DNA from: DASYKS01 sp031404815
Lineage (GTDB): Bacteria; Acidobacteriota; Thermoanaerobaculia; Multivoradales; UBA5704
Length of the DNA: 64,000 bases
Reading direction: 5' to 3'
Assembly: GCA_031404815.1 (NCBI GenBank)
Contig: JANNIH010000013.1
Location: forward strand, 1 to 64,000
Positions 45,202 to 54,185 of this stretch are shown piece by piece. Position 1 is the stretch's first letter; every line of letters begins with the position of its first letter. Below the pieces are notes generated by a model that saw nothing but the letters and a program-made list of their open reading frames with translations, did no database searches and was not told the DNA's origin. The position numbers and the translations under genes were made by a program.

Positions 45202-46878
45202 TCACTGCAGGAACATGACGACGCGGATGTAATCGATGCTGAACACCGGGCGGAGGGTCATGGTGACCGCGACGATGCCGCGGATCTCTTGGTCGCGCGT
45301 GGCCGAAACGCCGAGTTCGTAGGAGACCAGCATCTCGTCCTGCACCATCTGGGTGAGGAAGCCGTTGATCGCGGTACGCAACGCGCCACGCACCCGCTCG
45401 TTGTTCAACCGGCCGATGAACGGATTGGCGGCAGAGCGCACACCGAACGAGGCGAAGTCGATGATCCGCCGCGTGGTGATCTGGCGAAACGCCGTGTTGG
45501 TCGAGCTGGTGAGCCCCTGGACGATGCGGAGACCCTGGCGCTTTTCCAGAGCGAGCACCCGTGCCTTCACCATCTGTTCCAGCTCGGCGCGGGAGAGGTC
45601 GTATTCGAGCCCACCTACGAAGAGCGTCTTGTTGGTCAAGGAGACATGCGCGGGCAGGCTCGACAGCAGGCCGGCCACCGCCGCCGCCGCGAACGACCCC
45701 GGCAGCGCCACATCGACCGGCGGCGAGGCCGCGCGATCGGCGGTCTTGATGCCGGGTGCCACGAAGATCACCCGATCGCTCGCGAGCGGATGGCCCAAGG
45801 CCTTGGCGAGGAACGCGTCTTTGGTGGCGGCCGAGCCGCAACCGATCACGCCGATCCGGTTGCGTTGCACGAGATCCGACGAAGCGATCGCGCAATGGGC
45901 CGACAGCTCGTCGCCGAACGACTCGTCCTGGCCCGCCGCGACGATGATGTGGGCATCCTGGTTTTCGAGCAGGTCGAGGCCACCTTTGTAATCGGCGCCG
46001 GCGGCACCATTACTGCCACCGACCAGGCGGTCGAAACTCGGGGTGAGGTCGAGGATCTCGTCGATGTGCGCGAGGTTTTCCACAGTGCCTTCGACCCACG
46101 CCGAGGTGGCGAGATCGCGGATCAGATCGCGCCCTGATACCACGGGGAAAACCTCTTTGGCTTCGCCGAGCCGGATCGTCACCTGCACCGCCTTGCTGCT
46201 GTCGGCCATGTAGGAGGCGATCAATTTGTCGCCCGCGGGAAGCGGGGCGTTCAACGTGACCGCACCGCTCGCGAGATCGACCACGACCTGGCCGGGATTC
46301 GGCACCACGGCTGTGTCATAGACGATTGCGAGCGGCCGATCGGAGCCGCCACCGCCCGGTCGAACGCGGATTCGGTTGCGCGAACTCTGGATCACCAACT
46401 CGACCGCCATCTGCAACCCTTGAACGTCCTCGTCTTCGACGAACGCGTTCTCGGTCGCGGCCTCGATGCGCACTTCGAGATCGTTGCCCCAGGTGCCCGG
46501 GCTCTTGGCCACCAGCTTGACCGGCTGGCCGGAAGCGGAGGTGAGCACCCGCTCCGCGCGGGTCGCGAGGATGGTTCGAGCCGCGTCGTTGTCTTTCTCC
46601 GAGACGCGCACCGCGATCGCGGTCGTCGCGCCATGCTGGAACGCCAGCTCGAGCGCGCGGGTGAGGGTCAGCTCGTCCGCGGTCCCGCCCTGCCAGAGGT
46701 CGTACTCGCCGAAACGCGCGCGCGCCTCGGCGAAGCTTGCGAGGATGACCGGCTGATCGACCGGCCCTTTGCTCGCCGTCCCCACCACCCCGAGATTGCC
46801 CACCGTGATCGCGGTCGGGACGATCAGTCCCTCGTCGCGAACTTCGATGGATACGCCTGGAAGCACTGTTTCGGCCAT
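45202..46878 (-). CDS. Contractile tail sheath protein
   Basis: 558 residues. N-terminus PGVSIEVRDEGLIVPTAI, then VGNLGVVGTASKGPVDQPV and FAEARARFGEYD are the conserved sheath start. C-terminal blocks include FINR-type GRLNNERVRGALRTAINGF and the handshake strand FSIDYIRVVMFLQ. The ATG at 46878 with GGAGA upstream is chosen; the open frame continues upstream into the neighbouring gene. Only one sheath gene is present. Confidence 0.9.
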   Translation of the reverse strand: MAETVLPGVSIEVRDEGLIVPTAITVGNLGVVGTASKGPVDQPVILASFAEARARFGEYDLWQGGTADELTLTRALELAFQHGATTAIAVRVSEKDNDAARTILATRAERVLTSASGQPVKLVAKSPGTWGNDLEVRIEAATENAFVEDEDVQGLQMAVELVIQSSRNRIRVRPGGGGSDRPLAIVYDTAVVPNPGQVVVDLASGAVTLNAPLPAGDKLIASYMADSSKAVQVTIRLGEAKEVFPVVSGRDLIRDLATSAWVEGTVENLAHIDEILDLTPSFDRLVGGSNGAAGADYKGGLDLLENQDAHIIVAAGQDESFGDELSAHCAIASSDLVQRNRIGVIGCGSAATKDAFLAKALGHPLASDRVIFVAPGIKTADRAASPPVDVALPGSFAAAAVAGLLSSLPAHVSLTNKTLFVGGLEYDLSRAELEQMVKARVLALEKRQGLRIVQGLTSSTNTAFRQITTRRIIDFASFGVRSAANPFIGRLNNERVRGALRTAINGFLTQMVQDEMLVSYELGVSATRDQEIRGIVAVTMTLRPVFSIDYIRVVMFLQ

Positions 46879-46921
46879 CTGAGATCTCCTTTCGGCCTGT
46901 TCTATTGAGAAAGCATCGGAA

Positions 46922-47956
46922 TCAAGCGCCGTGCGTGCGCAGGTAGAGCACCGCGGGATCGATCGCCCAGCCGGCAGCCGGCTGGGCGATCGAGATCTCG
47001 AGGCGGTCGATCGATCGTGGAAGTGTGATTTCGGGGGAGAGTGCCAAGTCGCGCAGCGCATAGCGATCCGCGACCAGGTCGAGATCCCAGTCGCCCAGCT
47101 CGACCTCGTCGGTCGCTACGGCGAACAGCGCGAGAAAGTCGGCGAGCGTTGGCAAGGTCATCGAGGCGTGGGCCGAGGCCGCGAGATCGGTGAGCGAAGC
47201 GGCCACCGCCGGAGCGCCGAGCGCGCCGGTATAGGTGCGGGTGAGCGTCACCGCGACGGCGGGCGGCGCGCCGGGCAGGTAGGCGACGGCCGAGAAGCGG
47301 AGGAGGCGCCCCGGCCCGCGCAGCCGCAGCGTCGGCTGCCCTTCGCGGTCCCAACGAACGAGCGGGCCGGTGACCACCCAGGCCTCGTGGCCGCTCGGAT
47401 CGAGCCCGGAGAACGGCGAATCGAGATCGGACTCGACCGGGATGCGAGAGATCAAACTCGCTGCGCCATCGACATCGCGGTAGCGGTATTCATAGAGCGC
47501 GCGGTACGAACCGGTGCGCCGAAAGCCGCCGGGCGAGGTCTCGGCGGGGGTGAGCGCACCCGGCTCGAAACGCAGGAACCCGAGCGCCCGCAGCTCTCGC
47601 CGACGGTCGAGCAACGCGGCATGCGCCGCGAGCAGGGCGGCATCCGCCCCTGCGGCATCCACCGCTTCCACCCCCACTTGGAGCCCCACGTCGAGACGCC
47701 CCCCCTTGATCGTCGCGAACGACAATCCGCCAGGGTTCTCCAAGCCGACCAGGTTCGAAAGCCCCACCGATTTGGGTGTCGCCTCGGTCACGGAGACCGT
47801 CGGCAAGGGCGCGGGCAGGCTTGCGAGCTGGGCCGAAACCCCGCCCACCAAACCGGCCAAAACATCCGCAAACAGCGGCGTCGCATTCCCAGGAATCAGC
47901 ACGGCCAGAGTCCTCCCCTTGGCGCATCCCAGAGTCGCGCTCATAAGTCCGGTCAC
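46922..47956 (-). CDS. First gene of the injection locus, unknown
   Basis: 344 residues, beta-rich, with an N-terminal hydrophobic part (MSATLGCAKGRTLAVLIPGN, LFADVLAGLVGGV) that is not a clear signal peptide. Middle region ALYEYRYRDVDGAASLISRI and C-terminal PAAGWAIDPAVLYLRTHG. GTG (47956) or ATG (47944) starts are both possible. It precedes the sheath gene by 43 bp. By position it may be a sheath-terminator or cap protein, but I recognise no family. Confidence 0.5.
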   Translation of the reverse strand: MTGLMSATLGCAKGRTLAVLIPGNATPLFADVLAGLVGGVSAQLASLPAPLPTVSVTEATPKSVGLSNLVGLENPGGLSFATIKGGRLDVGLQVGVEAVDAAGADAALLAAHAALLDRRRELRALGFLRFEPGALTPAETSPGGFRRTGSYRALYEYRYRDVDGAASLISRIPVESDLDSPFSGLDPSGHEAWVVTGPLVRWDREGQPTLRLRGPGRLLRFSAVAYLPGAPPAVAVTLTRTYTGALGAPAVAASLTDLAASAHASMTLPTLADFLALFAVATDEVELGDWDLDLVADRYALRDLALSPEITLPRSIDRLEISIAQPAAGWAIDPAVLYLRTHGA

Positions 47957-48043
47957 GGACCCGCGACTCTCGTGTTCGCTCAGAAGCTTGGGCGCCCCGG
48001 GGGGAGGATTTGTTACGGGGAGATTTGAAACCGTCGGCAGCCG

Positions 48044-48076
48044 GGGCGAACGGGCCCGACCGAACCGGCCGGGCCC
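48044..48076. terminator. GC-rich hairpin, copy 1 of a 33-bp element
   Basis: A GGGCCCG/CGGGCCC stem with an 11-nt loop. The same 33 bases recur exactly at 54130-54162. Here it lies between the 109-residue protein gene and the start of the injection operon, so it probably ends the upstream transcript. There is no strong T-run. Confidence 0.6.
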
Positions 48077-48103
48077 CGGCCAAGGAGGTGCCTCAACCCC
48101 CTC

Positions 48104-48433
48104 TTACGGCGGGCAACCCTGGTTCATCCAGTTCTGGAACATCTGGATCTGCGCCGCCGTGAGGGGTGTGAGGGGCGGCGGCGGCATGGGGTTTCCGGGG
48201 TTGGAGATGCGGCCGTAGATAGTGGCGGCGTTCGCCAACACCGCCTCGTAGGAGGTGAGGTCGAAGCGCCACATCATCGGGCCTTGGAACTGTTTGAAGA
48301 GGGGCATGATGTCCGCCGCGAAAGAGACGGGGGCCGGCTGGGCCGAGGCGGCCGGGGCGGCCGGGGCGGATGCCGAAGCGGGGGCCGGTTGGGCTTTCCG
48401 GGCGGCGTGCCGGACCTGGATGGGTTGTCTCAT
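48104..48433 (-). CDS. Small cytochrome-c-like protein without a haem motif
   Basis: 109 residues. After an Ala/Pro-rich N-terminus (PASASAPAAPAAS), the segment FAADIMPLFKQFQ...LANAATIYGRISNP...LTAAQIQMFQNWMNQGCP has the spacing of Planctomycete-type cytochrome c or cupredoxin-reductase-associated domains, but CxxCH is replaced; only one Cys remains near the end. No signal peptide. Good ribosome site (AAGGAGA). It closes the quinoprotein gene group. Confidence 0.55.
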   Translation of the reverse strand: MRQPIQVRHAARKAQPAPASASAPAAPAASAQPAPVSFAADIMPLFKQFQGPMMWRFDLTSYEAVLANAATIYGRISNPGNPMPPPPLTPLTAAQIQMFQNWMNQGCPP

Positions 48434-48454
48434 TGACTCTCCTTGTTAGACCTC

Positions 48455-49729
48455 TTACAGATCACGCAACGGGATTCGCCATAGGCCACCGGTGCCGGAC
48501 TGCGCCGCCACTCCCCCGCCGGAGACCATTTCGAAGTCTCCGAAATCGAGGACGTAGGCTGCATCGCCGCGGACGCGGACGTCGATGGGACGGTGGCAGG
48601 GGTTCTCCCCTCCCAAGAGCACCGGGTGCAGCGACCAGTCGGTGGGATCGAGGCGGAGAATCGTCCGTCCAACCTTCGGCCCCGCCGGTCCGGTCATCGG
48701 CCGTTCGTCTCCGAACAGCGCGACGAGAACCTGTCCTCTAAAGCGGCCGGCGTAGGCGGAAGCAGCTTCGGGAATCACGGCGAGCTTGGTGGCCGCCGCG
48801 TTGACCGCGAATTCGAAAAGCGGCTTCTCGGGCGGTGGCAGTTCCGCGTGGTTGCCCAGGAGCAGCTCGGGGGCCGGGCCGCGGGTTGGCTCGAAGCGTG
48901 GATCGGTGACCGGCACGCCGGCCACGAAATCGGGCCAGCCGTACCAGGCTCCCGGCTTCACTTCGAAGAGCACGTCCGGCGCGTTGCCGATCGGCCGACT
49001 GCCGCGATCGTCCGCGCCCTGGTCGGTCGCGAGAAGCCTGCCGTCGGGCAGGAACGCGAGGCCGTAGGCATTGCGCAGACCCCAGGCCACCAGCTCGAGA
49101 TGCGAACCGTCGAGATCGCAGCGCAGGACCGCGGCGGTGCAGGGCACGCGGCCGGCGATGCGGTGGCCCGCCGCCGCGGCAACGCCGAAGGGGGAGAAGG
49201 CGCCCGTCCGGGCTCGGCTGTCGTCGGTTAAGTCCAGGGGATTCGCCGTCTCAGAGCTCCCGCCGACGAGGACGACATCGTAGCCCGGGACATCGCAGTC
49301 ATGCGGCAGGCGGCCGAGCCAGCCGAGCTCGTAGGCGTCGAGACCGATGATGCCGCTGTTGGTCATCGCACCCTGACTGAACCAGAGCTTGCCGTCCGGC
49401 CCCACGACCGCCATGTTGGTGTGGTAGTTGCCGAGCCCGGGCAAGTCGTCGAGGATCGTGACTCTCTCGCCGCCCGGCGCCCACCGGCTGATCCGGCCAG
49501 GAGATCCGCCTTCGGAGATGTAGAAGACGCCATCGTGAAAGCAGAGGCCGTTGACCGGAAAGCGCAGGTCCGTGAGCAGCGTCTCGGTCGAGCCTCCGGA
49601 AACGCGCAGGATGCGCCCTCCGGGTTGCGCGCCGCCGAACGGCAGCCCGGATTCGGCGATCCAGGGCACGCCCTCGGCGTCGAAGGCGAGGCTGGTCGGA
49701 AAGTCGAGGCCCTGGACGACCTGTTCCAT
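48455..49729 (-). CDS. Sorbosone/soluble glucose dehydrogenase-like beta-propeller
   Basis: 424 residues starting MEQVVQGLDFPTSLAFDAEG; the propeller blades follow (GKLWFSQGAMTNSG, WGLRNAYGLAFLPDGRLLAT, PGAWYGWPDFVAG). The GLRN-x-x-GL and W-G-W-P motifs are typical of PQQ-dependent aldose/sorbosone dehydrogenase-like proteins. No signal peptide is seen with this start. The substrate is unknown. It sits 19 bp after the exporter gene. Confidence 0.75.
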   Translation of the reverse strand: MEQVVQGLDFPTSLAFDAEGVPWIAESGLPFGGAQPGGRILRVSGGSTETLLTDLRFPVNGLCFHDGVFYISEGGSPGRISRWAPGGERVTILDDLPGLGNYHTNMAVVGPDGKLWFSQGAMTNSGIIGLDAYELGWLGRLPHDCDVPGYDVVLVGGSSETANPLDLTDDSRARTGAFSPFGVAAAAGHRIAGRVPCTAAVLRCDLDGSHLELVAWGLRNAYGLAFLPDGRLLATDQGADDRGSRPIGNAPDVLFEVKPGAWYGWPDFVAGVPVTDPRFEPTRGPAPELLLGNHAELPPPEKPLFEFAVNAAATKLAVIPEAASAYAGRFRGQVLVALFGDERPMTGPAGPKVGRTILRLDPTDWSLHPVLLGGENPCHRPIDVRVRGDAAYVLDFGDFEMVSGGGVAAQSGTGGLWRIPLRDL

Positions 49730-49748
49730 ATCCCCTCGGGTCAAACCC

Positions 49749-50309
49749 TTAGCCCAAGTCTTTCCAGAAACGGATAGCCGCGAGCGCGACCAGATAGGCG
49801 CCGGTGAGCGGCTCCGCCCATTCGGGAAGAAAGCGCCGCAGCCGCGCGGAGGTGTACAGCCCGACGCAGCCGAGCCCGCCGCTGATCCCACCGATCAGGA
49901 GCGAGGAGACGACCACCGGATAGCCCAGCGAGCCGAGCCCCAAGCCAACGAAAAGGTTGTCGAACGAGAGCGAGAGCGGCAGCACGAGGAGCAGCAACCA
50001 GCCGGACGCGAAATTCTTGGTTACCGTCTCTTGGCGCCGCTCGCGCAGCGCCGCGAAGGTGATCAGGCCACCGCACAGGGCGAGGACCAGAGTGCCGATC
50101 GTTTCGGCCGGCGGACCGGCGATGCGCCGAACCAGGTTGCCAAGGCCGAAGCCGACGAGCGGCATGGCGGTCTCGCACAGCAAGAAAGAACCGGCGAGCG
50201 CGAGCCGGCGCCTTCGTCCCATGCGGACGAGCCCCAGGCCGGCCCCCACCTGGAGGTTGTCCAGGCCGGCCAGCAGCCCGAGGATGAGGACGGTCCCAAG
50301 CCCGGTCAC
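49749..50309 (-). CDS. MntP-like manganese/heavy-metal exporter
   Basis: 186 residues with six hydrophobic helices. LLAGLDNLQVGAGLGL and LPLSLSFDNLFVGLGLGSLG are the paired Asp-containing half-repeats of the MntP (DUF204) family, where the acidic residue is essential for Mn export. GTG start with a weak ribosome site. Lies between two quinoprotein genes, 10 bp after the first. Confidence 0.8.
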   Translation of the reverse strand: MTGLGTVLILGLLAGLDNLQVGAGLGLVRMGRRRRLALAGSFLLCETAMPLVGFGLGNLVRRIAGPPAETIGTLVLALCGGLITFAALRERRQETVTKNFASGWLLLLVLPLSLSFDNLFVGLGLGSLGYPVVVSSLLIGGISGGLGCVGLYTSARLRRFLPEWAEPLTGAYLVALAAIRFWKDLG

Positions 50310-50319
50310 GGCAGGAGTC

Positions 50320-52041
50320 TCAACTCTGCGGCAAGCCGTAGATGCGCAACAGGCCGCCGTTGCGGCCGTAGACCAGCGCGCCCGCCACGACATAGTCGCC
50401 CCACACCGCCGGCCCCATGCAGTAGCCGTAACCGCCGTTGTCGCCGCCGGTCTCCTCGCCGAGCTGGTCCTGCCAGAGCGGAGTACCGTCGGCGACCGAA
50501 AACGCGTAGACCGTGATCATGGTGGTCGCCATGAACACCACGTCGTTGACCACCGCCGGAACGCTCAAGCCCGATTCGGTGGCGTTGGTGTACATCGGCG
50601 GTCGGGCCTTCTGGTAGCGCTGCGGATCGTTGTCATCCAACGGCCAGGCGTCCGACAGATCGTCCCAGGAGAGGGCGCGCATGAACGGCGTCGTCTCGGT
50701 ATCGATACCCGGTGCCAGCGGGTGATAATTGTTGCCGCCGAGGCCGACGAAGAGCCGCCCTGTCCCCGGATGAATCGCCGCGGTGCTGTAGGTCCCCGAG
50801 TAGTTTTCGCCCTTGTTCGCGTTCGCGTTCGACACCTCGTTCGGCACGCGGGGATTCATCACATTGTTGTTGGTCTCGTCTGCGGTGCCGTGCGGATCGA
50901 CGGTCGCGATCTGCCCGCCGTCGTTGTAGAACGGCAGCATCTGGCGCAGGGCGAGCGGCACGAGCGTCTGCGCGTCGAGCACCATGTACGAGCCGTTCTT
51001 GCAGCCAACCCCAACCCGCCGATGGCCCTGGGCGTCGGTCCACAGGGTGGGCGCGCCCCCCACGTCGACGTCGATGTCGGTCACCCGATAGCTGCTCTGC
51101 GGCGGGAACTGCACGAAGTTGATGAACGTTCCGGTGTCTGCGGCGAGCACGAGGAGGCCGTTCGAGGTCCCCAAGCTGGGCAGCTCGGAGTCCGGACTCG
51201 GATTGCCCGTCGAGCAGTAGAGCCGCTTCAGTGTCTCGTCGTAAGCGATACCGGCCCACACCGAGCAGCCCTTGGTCACCGGCGGGCCGTCGAACACGGT
51301 GAAGCCGGCCGGCGGCGGACTACTCAGCGTTTCGGCCGGGAGCTGGTTCGGCTGGTTCGCCTGGTTCGCCTGGAACTGGCAGGTGCAGAAAATCCACACC
51401 ACGTCGCCGCTCGCCGCGTCGAGGCAGTAGACGAAGCTGTAGAGGAACGGGTTTTCCCCCTCGCCGAACCCGACGTAGAGCTTGCCATTGACGACGACCG
51501 GCGACGACCAGCCGGCGGCCGGCGCCAGCCCCTGCTCGGCGCCCAGGTCGTTGGTCACCGGCTGGTTGTGCAGGGCATCCGCATAGCGCAGGTCGGTGAC
51601 CCACAGCAGCTTCAGAGTGGCCTGATCGAGGCAGTAGATTTTGCCGTTGAAGGCGCTCCAGTAGACCCGCCCGCCGGTGACGCACGGCGTGCAGCCCATG
51701 CCGCAGAAGCCGTGCGTGTCGCGCTCCTCGGCCGGGATGTCCCAATGGAAGACCGCGGTGATCGCGCCGGTCTTGAGCTCGACTTTATAGAAGGAGCCGC
51801 CGTTGCTACCCACCGCCTCGTGGCTGTTGGCCGTCCCTACGTAGACGAAGCCGGCCACCACCGCCGGGGTCGACAGGATCGGGCCGTCCAGCTCGACGTC
51901 CCAGAGCGTCGCGAGCGTGCCCACGTTGGCGCTGGTGATCGAGCTGCCGGTGACCAGCCCGCTGTGGGCCGGATCGCCGTGGAACATCCACCAGTCGGAG
52001 ACCGGGGCGGGCGGTGAGGCCGTGGAGGAAGCTTGCGCCAT
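50320..52041 (-). CDS. PQQ-type quinoprotein beta-propeller (alcohol dehydrogenase-like)
   Basis: 573 residues beginning without a signal peptide (MAQASSTASPPAPVSDWWMF) and then propeller blades with GSFYKVELKTG, GKIYCLDQATL, GKLYVGFGEGEN, and W-containing ends. It contains a possible vicinal Cys group (GFCGMGCTPC) like the disulfide near PQQ in methanol dehydrogenases. No haem domain. A 9-bp repeat encodes QANQANQPNQ. Cotranscribed with the cytochrome-like gene 12 bp upstream. Confidence 0.75.
   Translation of the reverse strand: MAQASSTASPPAPVSDWWMFHGDPAHSGLVTGSSITSANVGTLATLWDVELDGPILSTPAVVAGFVYVGTANSHEAVGSNGGSFYKVELKTGAITAVFHWDIPAEERDTHGFCGMGCTPCVTGGRVYWSAFNGKIYCLDQATLKLLWVTDLRYADALHNQPVTNDLGAEQGLAPAAGWSSPVVVNGKLYVGFGEGENPFLYSFVYCLDAASGDVVWIFCTCQFQANQANQPNQLPAETLSSPPPAGFTVFDGPPVTKGCSVWAGIAYDETLKRLYCSTGNPSPDSELPSLGTSNGLLVLAADTGTFINFVQFPPQSSYRVTDIDVDVGGAPTLWTDAQGHRRVGVGCKNGSYMVLDAQTLVPLALRQMLPFYNDGGQIATVDPHGTADETNNNVMNPRVPNEVSNANANKGENYSGTYSTAAIHPGTGRLFVGLGGNNYHPLAPGIDTETTPFMRALSWDDLSDAWPLDDNDPQRYQKARPPMYTNATESGLSVPAVVNDVVFMATTMITVYAFSVADGTPLWQDQLGEETGGDNGGYGYCMGPAVWGDYVVAGALVYGRNGGLLRIYGLPQS
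51343..51378 (-). repeat. In-frame 9-bp tandem repeat (Q-x-N)
   Basis: Three CTGGTTCG(C/G) units plus a degenerate fourth, encoding QANQANQPNQ in the quinoprotein. It is the third 9-bp in-frame repeat in this window. Confidence 0.75.
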
Positions 52042-52053
52042 CGAAATCTCTCC

Positions 52054-53442
52054 TCAGTGCGCGCTGCGCATCAGGGTCCAACTGAAATCGGCCTGGCCGG
52101 CCCGGTAGTGGCAGCTCATGCAGCTGTTACCCCCAGCGCCGGCCGCGTCGCTTTGCGACTGGAGGTAGGTTTCCATCACCGCGTTCGTCACCCCGTTCGC
52201 CGGGAACGCGCCGCCCGCATTCTGCGGATAGATGCCGCCGGCCTCCAAGGTCTTCCAATTCAACGGCTGGCTCGGCCACTGGGTGAGGACGAGTTGGTAG
52301 TACTGCCAGACCGTCTTGCCCATCAACTTTTGAAACTGCATATTGAGCGCCGCGGTGCTGTCCGGAATCGGATTGAAACGGGTGACCTGGACCGGCGTGC
52401 GATCCTTCAGCTTCTGGAGCGGCGCCGGACTGGGCGGCCGGTTGGCATAGCCGCCGACGGTCGGCGGCGCGCTCGTGCCGTTGTTGAACGAGTAGTGCGC
52501 GCCAAGCAGAGGATTCGCCCCGGGCACGTTGTCCACCTGCTCGAACGTGCTCCAGATCCATTGCGGAAACGCCGCAAGCTTCTGCGCGATGTGAAAACCC
52601 ACCAGGCCGACCGTCTGCGCGCTGCACTGCTTGGTCAGCGGATCGTAGACCTGTGCCCTCACCGTATAGAAACGCCCCGGTTGGTCTTTCTTCGGGTCGA
52701 TGATCTTCCAGCCCGCCTTGACCATCAGCGCCCCCTGGGTGCTCGGTGGTGCGCTCATCGGCATCGAGATCGGCTCCTTTTTCTCCAGGTTGGTCAACAG
52801 GTAGAGCCAGGATTTCAAATCGAGATCGCCGCCGCGGATGAACTCGTACTGTGCCTGGTTGAACCGGATCTCGTAGACCGCATACTGTTTCGACTGATCG
52901 ATCAACGGATACGAGAACGCCTGCTTTTGGATCTCCACCACGCTGTCGCCTTTGGTATAGCGCACGAACACCTTCTGCCCCGCCGCCACTTGCGGGCAGA
53001 CCCCGACCGAGCTGTTGGGAGCCTGCCAGGCGGCCGGCCGGCCGGTCCCCTGGTCGAATAGCTCGAAGTCCTCTTTGTAGGTCCCCCAGACGACCGGCGC
53101 GCCCTTCGCCGCGTTCAGAAAGACGGCCGGATCGCCTGGCTGTTTCGGCGTCCCCCGCGGACTGTTCGCCGCCGGCCAGGAGAGGGCGATGAACGACTGC
53201 CAAGAGAAGCTGTCGAAAAACGGCCGCGCCTGTTCCGGGCTCGTCACACCCGATGGAATGATCACCGTGAGCGGCAGGTTGCCGCTGAGTGTCGGGCTTG
53301 GAGGTTGCGGTGGGGGTACGGGCTTTGGCGCCGGGGTGGGCGGCGAAGCCTGCCGGCCGAAGCCGGTGGTGGCGAGGAGGGTCGGCACCAGGGTGCAGAA
53401 GACCAAGAGCATCAGGGAACGAATCTTCGGCGCTACCGACAT
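52054..53442 (-). CDS. Exported cytochrome c-like protein with one CxxCH
   Basis: 462 residues. Signal peptide (LMLLVFCTLVPTLLATTGFG) then a Pro-rich linker (PKPVPPPQPPSPT). The body is unassigned; a single haem motif CMSCH (in NSCMSCHYRAGQADFSW) lies near the C-terminus. It may pass electrons from the adjacent quinoprotein (inference). First gene of the minus-strand group and divergent from the lipocalin-like gene. Confidence 0.7.
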   Translation of the reverse strand: MSVAPKIRSLMLLVFCTLVPTLLATTGFGRQASPPTPAPKPVPPPQPPSPTLSGNLPLTVIIPSGVTSPEQARPFFDSFSWQSFIALSWPAANSPRGTPKQPGDPAVFLNAAKGAPVVWGTYKEDFELFDQGTGRPAAWQAPNSSVGVCPQVAAGQKVFVRYTKGDSVVEIQKQAFSYPLIDQSKQYAVYEIRFNQAQYEFIRGGDLDLKSWLYLLTNLEKKEPISMPMSAPPSTQGALMVKAGWKIIDPKKDQPGRFYTVRAQVYDPLTKQCSAQTVGLVGFHIAQKLAAFPQWIWSTFEQVDNVPGANPLLGAHYSFNNGTSAPPTVGGYANRPPSPAPLQKLKDRTPVQVTRFNPIPDSTAALNMQFQKLMGKTVWQYYQLVLTQWPSQPLNWKTLEAGGIYPQNAGGAFPANGVTNAVMETYLQSQSDAAGAGGNSCMSCHYRAGQADFSWTLMRSAH

Positions 53443-53600
53443 CGTTTGGGACCTCCCGCGAATGAAAGAACGGTACCATACAACTACAGGATGTCGTCAA
53501 CCATTGCGGTACCACCCGGAAAGGCCTGTCCCAGAGATCGCGAACTTGGCAATCCGATGGCGTACAATCACGAAACGACACACCGAAAGGGGAGGTAAGA

Positions 53601-54107
53601 ATGAGCAAGCACCACCATTCGATCGTGGGCACCTGGGCACTGGTCGAAGCCTGGGACATCGGTGACAATCCAAACGACCCGACTCAAAAGACCTACCCCT
53701 GGGGCGATCCACCGGCGGGCTACTGGGTCTACGACAAAAGTGGCCATTTCAGCCTGATGATTTCCCAGAACCCGGCTCTGGCCATCCCCGCCGACCCGTT
53801 TTCCGGCAATCCCCAGCCCAACTGGCTGAACCCCACCGCACCGTGGAACGTGCCCCACGATCTACTGATCGCCACGTTCGCCACAGCCAGTCCCTATGCC
53901 TACTTCGGGACCTACACCGTCGAGATCGACGAACACGATCCCGACCAAGGCAAGATCCTGCACACGGTCGTTTCCGATGTGATGCGCGCCTACACCGGCA
54001 CCGTCCAAACCCGGCCGTTCCGGTTCGACGGACACGACTACCTGAACGTCGGCGTTCCGGGAACATCTCGGGGAAGTTACCTCAGGCGCCTGCAACGACT
54101 GACGTGA
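53601..54107 (+). CDS. Lipocalin-like domain protein
   Basis: 168 residues: SIVGTWALVEAWD start and a GYWVYDKSGHFSLMISQ strand, then FGTYTVEIDEH, the pattern of the bacterial lipocalin-like (Lipocalin_5) family of small ligand-binding barrels. No signal peptide. A ribosome site GGGGAGG precedes the ATG. The ligand is unknown. Divergent from the cytochrome gene. Confidence 0.75.
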   Translation: MSKHHHSIVGTWALVEAWDIGDNPNDPTQKTYPWGDPPAGYWVYDKSGHFSLMISQNPALAIPADPFSGNPQPNWLNPTAPWNVPHDLLIATFATASPYAYFGTYTVEIDEHDPDQGKILHTVVSDVMRAYTGTVQTRPFRFDGHDYLNVGVPGTSRGSYLRRLQRLT

Positions 54108-54129
54108 CGGCGAGCGGGGGTCCTCCCCA

Positions 54130-54162
54130 GGGCGAACGGGCCCGACCGAACCGGCCGGGCCC
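54130..54162. terminator. GC-rich hairpin, copy 2 of the 33-bp element
   Basis: Identical to 48044-48076. It sits between the convergent lipocalin-like and Cys-rich genes, so it can serve as a terminator for both. Confidence 0.65.
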
Positions 54163-54185
54163 TGGCACCTAACGGCTCACTCGCA

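Noticed and set aside
24649..47956. Prophage
   Set aside because: Only tail-type structural genes are present; no head, packaging, replication, lysis or integration genes were seen.
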